Shown: in pieces, positions 5,763-9,561 of the stretch | Layout: every line of letters begins with the position of its first letter | Position numbering within the stretch: the stretch's first letter is position 1 | DNA from: Chloroflexota bacterium | Lineage (GTDB): Bacteria; Chloroflexota; Dehalococcoidia; SHYB01; JACPQI01 | DNA length: 9,561 bases | Direction: 5' to 3' | Assembly: GCA_016190545.1 (NCBI GenBank) | Contig: JACPQI010000069.1 | Coordinates: 1 to 9,561 of the forward strand | Notes under the pieces: generated by a model | The model's database searches: none | Told to the model about the DNA's origin: nothing | What the model saw: the letters and a program-made list of their open reading frames with translations, nothing else | Position numbers and translations under genes: made by a program

Positions 5763-6818
5763 ATGGCGTACTCCAATGGTAGAGTATCTACCAAGAATCC
5801 GCAACTTCCCCCCATCGTTGCCGAGCTTCAGGCTGTCTTCGAGGCCCTGCCGGATGAAGAACTCCTGACCAAGCTCCAAGGCCCAAGGCGACGCGGCAGG
5901 CCGGGATATTCCTCGAAGGTCCTCTGGCGTTGCTTCGTGGCCCACTACTACTTGGGCCTGCCGTCCGTCTCCGATCTCATTCGCACCCTCTACGACAACC
6001 CCTATGTCGCTAAGGATGGCGGGATTGAGTCGCCGTGGCAGATTCCCAGTCAACCTACCTTCTCCCGTTTCTTCGCCAAGCTGTCTAACCCGCTGTTCAT
6101 CTATGCGGTGCGTGATGTCATGCGGGAACTCACCCGTCGCATGTTCGCAACGCTCCCCGGCTTCGGGAAGTCGGTCGCCATCGACAGTACCGACATCAAA
6201 GCATGGTCTAATGGGGGCAAACGGGGCCGCAACCCCAAGAAGCACGGCGGGAAGGTGCGACAGCAAGCCAAGGTAGGAGAGGTGTCTGACTCCGATGCGG
6301 GCTGGATAGTCAAGAAGAACACCCACGGCAAGAACAAGTACGTGTGGGGCTACAAGGTCCACATCCTTGCCGACACGACGTATGAACTGCCTTTGGTAGC
6401 TGACGTGAGCAAGGGTAATCTCCACGACGTGAACAAGGCCACTCCACTTCTGCGGCAAGCCCGTCTCATTTGCAGCAAGTTCCATCCTGACTATGTGATT
6501 GCAGACAAGGGCTATAGCAGCGACCATCTCAGGCACATCATCAGGAGGCAGTATCGAGCGCAGCCCATCATTGACCCAAACCCAGCGAACAAGAGGGCTT
6601 TTGCGAGAGAACCTAAGACAGCCGAGTGGAAGGTGCTGTACAATAGGCGCACGGCCATTGAACGTCTGAACGGAAGGCTGAAAGACTTCCGCCGATTGGA
6701 CTCGGTTCGGGTACGTGGTGCCTTCAAAGTTCGTGTTCACGTCATGCTCTCAGTAGTCGTGCTTCAGGCACAAGCTCTTGCAACAGGTTCGCTAGCCTTG
6801 GTGCGAAAGGTGGCGTGA
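5763..6818 (+). CDS. DDE transposase (IS4/IS5 superfamily, DDE_Tnp_1 type)
   Basis: The 351-residue protein has an N-terminal helical DNA-binding region (about 15-115, DUF772-like, with GRPGYSSKVLWRC and PSQPTFSRFFAKL). A catalytic domain follows. D141 lies in AIDSTDIKAW, D248 in VIADKGYSS and E300 in YNRRTAIERLNGRLK. The last motif fits the YREK signature exactly: Y293, R296, E300, K307. VWGYKVHILAD at 194-204 and the HD at 221-222 are also typical of the family. All catalytic residues are present and the frame is unbroken, so the enzyme looks functional. The C-terminal stop overlaps the start of the next gene by one base (TGATG), which implies coupled translation. The inserted region is less GC-rich than its flanks. 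Confidence 0.93.
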   Translation: MAYSNGRVSTKNPQLPPIVAELQAVFEALPDEELLTKLQGPRRRGRPGYSSKVLWRCFVAHYYLGLPSVSDLIRTLYDNPYVAKDGGIESPWQIPSQPTFSRFFAKLSNPLFIYAVRDVMRELTRRMFATLPGFGKSVAIDSTDIKAWSNGGKRGRNPKKHGGKVRQQAKVGEVSDSDAGWIVKKNTHGKNKYVWGYKVHILADTTYELPLVADVSKGNLHDVNKATPLLRQARLICSKFHPDYVIADKGYSSDHLRHIIRRQYRAQPIIDPNPANKRAFAREPKTAEWKVLYNRRTAIERLNGRLKDFRRLDSVRVRGAFKVRVHVMLSVVVLQAQALATGSLALVRKVA

Positions 6819-7288
6819 TGCAAGATGACACGTATGAACGGGCATTGACTGAGCGCCTGCAGAATATATTGCGTCCTCTCGAAGAGCGGCTTGGAGGCCT
6901 GGAAGTTAAGTTCAATGACCTAAGCAACGCCATTGAAGGCCTACAAGAGAAATTGGGGCAAATTGAGGTTATGGAGTTCCAAAAGCAAGTCTCTTCTCTC
7001 CGAGACGAACTTAAAGAATTACGCGGTCGGCTGATAGGGACAGAACGTGCGATTGCCACCCTTGAACTTGATTTTATGCGAAATAGCCTAGAGGATTGGG
7101 TTCGCCAAGCCAAAGGCATGGATGACCCAGTCACCAAGGAGACAAGAGAATACCTTCTCCGTAGCTTTGAGTATGCTGCGGCAAGCATTAAGTTTTCAGA
7201 CGACCCCCTTAAAGCCTCATTCGACGTTCAAGTTAGATGGGAGAGTTATTTTAAAGAGCGAGGTCTTTCTGCTTTCTTAGAACAGTAA
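6818..7288 (+). CDS. Coiled-coil passenger protein of the insertion element, function unknown
   Basis: The ATG at 6818-6820 shares its A with the TGA of the transposase. A GTG one codon earlier (6815) is an alternative start. The 156-residue product is rich in Glu, Leu, Arg and Lys. Residues 5-85 show heptad spacing of hydrophobic residues, for example LQNILRPLEERLGGLEVKF and LRDELKELRGRLIG, so a long coiled coil is expected. The C-terminal half (WVRQAKGMDDPVTKETREYL, then SIKFSDDPLKASFDVQVRW) looks like a small helical domain. There is no signal peptide, membrane segment or catalytic motif that I recognise. Coupling to the transposase and its place inside the repeats suggest a partner or regulator of transposition, for example an oligomerisation or target factor. 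That is inference. It could also be an unrelated cargo gene. Confidence 0.75.
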   Translation: MQDDTYERALTERLQNILRPLEERLGGLEVKFNDLSNAIEGLQEKLGQIEVMEFQKQVSSLRDELKELRGRLIGTERAIATLELDFMRNSLEDWVRQAKGMDDPVTKETREYLLRSFEYAAASIKFSDDPLKASFDVQVRWESYFKERGLSAFLEQ

Positions 7289-7413
7289 TTCCTGGATAAG
7301 AATATGGGGGGCGGTTGATTTTGCTGCCGCCCGAGATTCATCTCCTCCCGTACAATCTCCCGTACCCTTTCCTCCGTTAGTTCGACCTTCTGTTTCTTCT
7401 GTTCCTTTGTCAA
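7246..7413 (-). CDS. Possible small charged helical protein at the right end of the element
   Basis: A TTG at 7413-7411 is preceded by AAGGAGG (7425-7419) with a 5-nt gap, an excellent ribosome site that directly abuts the right inverted repeat. The frame gives 55 residues, beginning MTKEQKKQKVELTEERVREI and followed by VREEMNLGRQQNQPPP. The first 25 residues form a highly charged helix of the 'LTEERVREIVREE' kind seen at the ends of coiled-coil proteins. The last third overlaps the 3' end of the passenger gene on the other strand and looks less protein-like. The ribosome site and the helix argue for a real gene or a gene remnant. The TTG start and short length argue against. Function is unknown. 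Confidence 0.33.
   Translation of the reverse strand: MTKEQKKQKVELTEERVREIVREEMNLGRQQNQPPPIFLSRNYCSKKAERPRSLK
7309..7332 (+). terminator. GC-rich hairpin after the passenger gene, weak terminator candidate
   Basis: GGGCGGT (7309-7315) pairs with GCCGCCC (7326-7332), with one U-G pair and a 10-nt loop, 21 bases after the passenger stop. The position suits a terminator, but no T-run follows. Confidence 0.35.
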
Positions 7414-7425
7414 CGCGCCCTCCTT

Positions 7426-7441
7426 GAATTATGAATAAGGC
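7426..7441 (-). repeat. Right terminal inverted repeat
   Basis: Its complement matches the left repeat at 15 of 16 bases. The mismatch is at the third base from the end. Confidence 0.6.
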
Positions 7442-7449
7442 TTCGTTGA
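7442..7449. repeat. Right 8-bp direct repeat, probable target-site duplication
   Basis: TTCGTTGA abuts the right inverted repeat and overlaps the first four bases of the -35 element of the next promoter. Confidence 0.5.
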
Positions 7450-7475
7450 CATACTGTTATAGCTGATGCTACACT
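7446..7475 (+). promoter_or_regulatory. Sigma70-type promoter of the nadK operon
   Basis: A perfect -35, TTGACA (7446-7451), and TACACT (7470-7475; 4/6) are 18 bp apart. Transcription would start near 7482, giving a leader of about 35 nt before the GTG at 7519. The promoter begins within the right target repeat of the element. Confidence 0.6.
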
Positions 7476-7518
7476 CCCTTCATTCACTTCCTCAGACTGG
7501 AGATAGGGCAGGGCGGCG

Positions 7519-8418
7519 GTGATATTCAACAACAAACGCATCGGCATCATTTACAACGAGAAGCTCGCCGCCGCCCGCTCGGTCGCAGAACGTCTCGCCC
7601 GTTCCCTCAAGCAGAAAGAGGGACTTCTCTGGGTCTGCGCCACGGGCCAGGACGAGCAGGCCCGGCGGGAGATGCCCGCTACCGGTCTTCTCATCACTGT
7701 CGGCGGCGATGGCACCATCCTGCGCGCGGCCTATCTGGCGGCGCCTGCCGGCGTGCCTCTGTTGGGCGTCAACATGGGCAAGCTGGGTTTCATGACGGAG
7801 CTCTCCGCCGAGGAAGCCCTCAAGAGCCTGCCCCACATCCTCTCCCGCGAAGGCCGTATTGAGGAACGTACCCTGCTGGAGATACGGGTGGCGCCGGGCT
7901 CCGACGCGCCGCGAGAAGGCCAGACGCCCAGCCAGCCTATGCTGGCCCTCAACGACGTGGTCATCGGGCGGACGGCCCTGTCCCGGGTTATCTATGTGGA
8001 CGCGCATGTGGACGGCGTCCATCTCGCCACCTACAAAGGGGATGGCCTCATCGTCGCCACGGCCACCGGCAGCACAGGCTATGCGCTGGCGGCGGGCGGC
8101 CCCATCCTCTACCCCCAGTCGCGCGATATGGTCATCAAGCCTATCTGTCCTCACCTCACGCTGGAGAACGCGGTGGTAGTCCCGAGCGCTGCTCAGGTGC
8201 GGCTGACCTTGCCCGCCGATCAGCGGGCCGCCCTGAGCCTGGACGGCCAGCTAGAATACCCTCTCCAGGGGAGCGACGTGGTAGAGGTAGTAGTGAGCCG
8301 GACGGTGGCGCGCTTTCTCCGCTGGCAGCCCGCCACGGCCTTTTACAGCACCCTCACCGCACGCCTGGGCCTGCGCAGCGCCAACAGCCGCCTGCCCGTG
8401 GTGGAGCACAAGGAATGA
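7519..8418 (+). CDS. nadK: NAD kinase (PpnK/NadK)
   Basis: The 299-residue enzyme phosphorylates NAD+ to NADP+ using ATP or polyphosphate in the cytosol. The catalytic and diphosphate-binding GGDGT is at 62-66, followed by LLGVNMGKLGFMTEL (81-95). The ND pair (145-146) and the long NAD-binding stretch GDGLIVATATGSTGYALAAG (174-193) match the family, as does SLDGQ at 240-244. Length and motif order are normal. The GTG at 7519 is the first possible start after an in-frame TAG at 7504-7506. Its ribosome site is weak (AGGGCGG very close). It heads a three-gene operon and its stop overlaps the next start as ATGA. Confidence 0.95.
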   Translation: MIFNNKRIGIIYNEKLAAARSVAERLARSLKQKEGLLWVCATGQDEQARREMPATGLLITVGGDGTILRAAYLAAPAGVPLLGVNMGKLGFMTELSAEEALKSLPHILSREGRIEERTLLEIRVAPGSDAPREGQTPSQPMLALNDVVIGRTALSRVIYVDAHVDGVHLATYKGDGLIVATATGSTGYALAAGGPILYPQSRDMVIKPICPHLTLENAVVVPSAAQVRLTLPADQRAALSLDGQLEYPLQGSDVVEVVVSRTVARFLRWQPATAFYSTLTARLGLRSANSRLPVVEHKE

Positions 8419-8942
8419 CCAGCACCAAGCCGGAAACCAAGAGCAAGGCAACGCCACTGCAGGTGGAGAAAGCCACCATCGCGGACGTGCCTCAGCTCCA
8501 TGCCATCCTCGGCCACTTTGCGGCCAAGGGCGACCTGCTCCCCCGCACCCTGGCGGAGCTGTATGAGAACGTGCGGGACTTCTACCTTATCCGTGAAAAC
8601 GGCAAGGTCATCGCCTGCGGTGCGCTCCACGTGCTGTGGAGCGACCTGGCAGAAGTGAAGTCGCTGGCGGTGACGGAGGGGTACCAGGCCCGGGGCTTGG
8701 GCGCTCAGATCGTGCGGGCGTTGCTGGAGGAGGCCAAGCGGCTGGAGTTGGACCGGGTCTTCGCCCTCACGTACAAGCCCGGCTTCTTCGCCACTCTGGG
8801 CTTCAGGCAGGTGGACATCATGACCCTGCCCCACAAGGTCTTCGGCGAGTGCGTGCGCTGCCCCAAGTTCCACTGCTGTGACGAGATCGCCGTTATCAAG
8901 TACCTTAACAGCGATGCCTCCCCAGCGCCAAAGAGCACATAG
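8415..8942 (+). CDS. GNAT N-acetyltransferase, short N-acetylglutamate synthase (ArgA-like) type
   Basis: The 175-residue single GNAT domain carries the acetyl-CoA-binding motif QARGLG at 91-96 after the strand VKSLAV. LLPRTLAELYENVRDFYLI (41-59) and the C-terminal LPHKVFGECVRCPKF (138-152) are characteristic of stand-alone N-acetyltransferases usually annotated as ArgA-like, which acetylate glutamate at the start of arginine synthesis. Four cysteines near the end (146, 149, 154, 155) could bind a metal; this is speculative. No arginine genes are in the window, so the substrate is tentative. The ATG overlaps the nadK TGA by four bases, showing coupling. Confidence 0.82.
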   Translation: MTSTKPETKSKATPLQVEKATIADVPQLHAILGHFAAKGDLLPRTLAELYENVRDFYLIRENGKVIACGALHVLWSDLAEVKSLAVTEGYQARGLGAQIVRALLEEAKRLELDRVFALTYKPGFFATLGFRQVDIMTLPHKVFGECVRCPKFHCCDEIAVIKYLNSDASPAPKST

Positions 8943-9510
8943 CGTCGTGGCCCCGCCACGGTACGAGGTCCACTCGCGCCGTCAGGTCTTCAAGGGCCGC
9001 GTCTTCGGCGTGTGCCAGGACCGGATGACGCTGCCGAACGGCCACACTGCAACGGTGGACGTGGTTGAGCACCATGGCGCCGTCGCTGTCGTCCCCGTCG
9101 ATGCGAAGGGGCGCATCCTGCTCATCCGGCAGTTCCGGCCTGCGCTGCGCAAAGAGATGCTGGAGATTCCTGCCGGCAGTCTCAAGGAGGGGGAAGACCC
9201 GCGATGGTGTGTCCAGCGCGAACTGCGGGAGGAGACGGGCTATCGGGCGGCCCGCCTCAGGGGCATGGGCGGCTTCTACTCCGCCCCTGGCTTTTGCACC
9301 GAGTACCTCTATCTCTACCTCGCCACCGGCTTGCGTCCGGATCCACTCCCTGGCGATGAGGACGAGGCCATCCGCCTTGTGCCGACCTCGCCCTCCCGCA
9401 TCCCCGGCTTGGTCCGCTCCGGCGCTATCTGCGATGCCAAGAGCATCGCCGGCCTCTTGACCTATCTGACACTGTACCGGTCCTCCACGCCTGCGCTGGC
9501 ATCTCCATAG
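8914..9510 (+). CDS. Nudix hydrolase, ADP-ribose pyrophosphatase-like
   Basis: The 198-residue protein has a perfect Nudix box, G88 to G109: GSLKEGEDPRWCVQ then RELREETG, with the metal-binding E106/E107 (REUxEE). The flanking LEIPAGSLKEGE before it and FYSAPGFCTEYLYLYLA after it are typical of the ADP-ribose pyrophosphatase group, which splits ADP-ribose to AMP and ribose 5-phosphate. The start is uncertain. ATG at 8914 is chosen and overlaps the acetyltransferase by 29 bases; ATG at 8878 and GTG codons near 8944 are alternatives, and no clear ribosome site decides among them. Sharing an operon with NAD kinase supports a role in NAD(P) turnover. Confidence 0.9.
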   Translation: MPPQRQRAHSVVAPPRYEVHSRRQVFKGRVFGVCQDRMTLPNGHTATVDVVEHHGAVAVVPVDAKGRILLIRQFRPALRKEMLEIPAGSLKEGEDPRWCVQRELREETGYRAARLRGMGGFYSAPGFCTEYLYLYLATGLRPDPLPGDEDEAIRLVPTSPSRIPGLVRSGAICDAKSIAGLLTYLTLYRSSTPALASP

Positions 9511-9511
9511 G

Positions 9512-9540
9512 TTGAGGGCTGCCAGGCCCGGTGCTATACT
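9512..9540 (+). promoter_or_regulatory. Sigma70-type promoter facing out of the window
   Basis: TTGAGG (9512-9517) and TATACT (9535-9540) are separated by 17 bp, and a TG one base before the -10 gives an extended -10. It begins one base after the Nudix stop and should drive a gene to the right of the window. Confidence 0.55.
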
Positions 9541-9550
9541 TCACCTGGCA
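9520..9550. repeat. 7-bp inverted repeat around the -10 of the outgoing promoter
   Basis: TGCCAGG (9520-9526) is mirrored by CCTGGCA (9544-9550), spanning the -10 and the expected start point. It could be an operator or a short leader hairpin. Confidence 0.35.
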
Positions 9551-9561
9551 TTCAGCTACGA

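Larger units (their letters stand above)
5507..7441 (+). mobile_element. Insertion sequence (IS4/IS5-type DDE transposase) with a coiled-coil passenger gene
   Basis: The element is inferred from 16-bp terminal inverted repeats (15/16) at 5507-5522 and 7426-7441, bounded by an 8-bp direct repeat (7/8). The 1935 bp hold a long left leader, an intact transposase (5763-6818), a coupled coiled-coil gene (6818-7288) and a possible small reverse ORF. The single mismatch in the direct repeat suggests the insertion is not brand new. The DDE domain is clear. I cannot place it in a named IS family without a database; an 8-bp duplication is not the 4-bp form common for many IS5-type elements. Confidence 0.65.

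Noticed and set aside
5652..6740. Minus-strand ORF of 362 codons opposite the transposase
   Set aside because: It mirrors the transposase codons and has no recognisable domain or ribosome site. The plus-strand frame has the full DDE signature.
7492..8154. 220-codon minus-strand ORF opposite nadK
   Set aside because: Antisense shadow produced by high GC. The plus strand encodes all NAD kinase motifs.

Overview
The window looks like chromosomal DNA from a moderately high-GC, free-living bacterium. The mix of a Tes/MJ0619-like radical SAM enzyme, a two-gene egtD-egtB ergothioneine cassette, a DUF3179 remnant and a short ArgA-type acetyltransferase would fit Chloroflexota (for example Dehalococcoidia/SAR202-like lineages). 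That placement is inference from gene style, not from a marker gene.

Left half (1-5178, minus strand). Reading in the direction of transcription the order is egtD (TTG start), egtB (GTG start), a DUF427 protein, the C-terminal remnant of a DUF3179 gene, a peroxiredoxin-like protein, a cysteine-rich radical SAM protein, and the first 30 codons of an SRPBCC-like protein that leaves the window. EgtD and EgtB make hercynine and then the sulfoxide precursor of ergothioneine, a thiol antioxidant. The peroxiredoxin-like gene is the most interesting item. Its frame is open for 175 codons except for one TGA, which sits where homologues have the first Cys of the CPYC redox motif. A 7-bp hairpin with a G in its 5-nt loop lies just downstream, as expected of a bacterial SECIS element. 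I read the gene as a UxxC selenoprotein and not as a pseudogene.

Middle (5499-7449). A 1.9-kb insertion element is inferred from 16-bp terminal inverted repeats (15/16 identical) flanked by 8-bp direct repeats (7/8). It carries an intact DDE transposase with a YREK signature, then a translationally coupled coiled-coil protein of unknown function, and possibly a small convergent minus-strand ORF just inside its right end. Its leader is strongly structured. The base composition is less GC-rich than the flanks, and the element separates the egt cluster from the rightward operon.

Right half (7446-9561, plus strand). A sigma70-type promoter abutting the element drives a tight, overlapping operon: NAD kinase, a GNAT acetyltransferase of the short N-acetylglutamate synthase type, and a Nudix hydrolase of the ADP-ribose pyrophosphatase type. 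NAD kinase and the Nudix enzyme both act in NAD(P) metabolism. A second good promoter, with an inverted repeat around its -10, faces out of the window at the right edge.

No tRNA, rRNA, CRISPR array or origin was seen.
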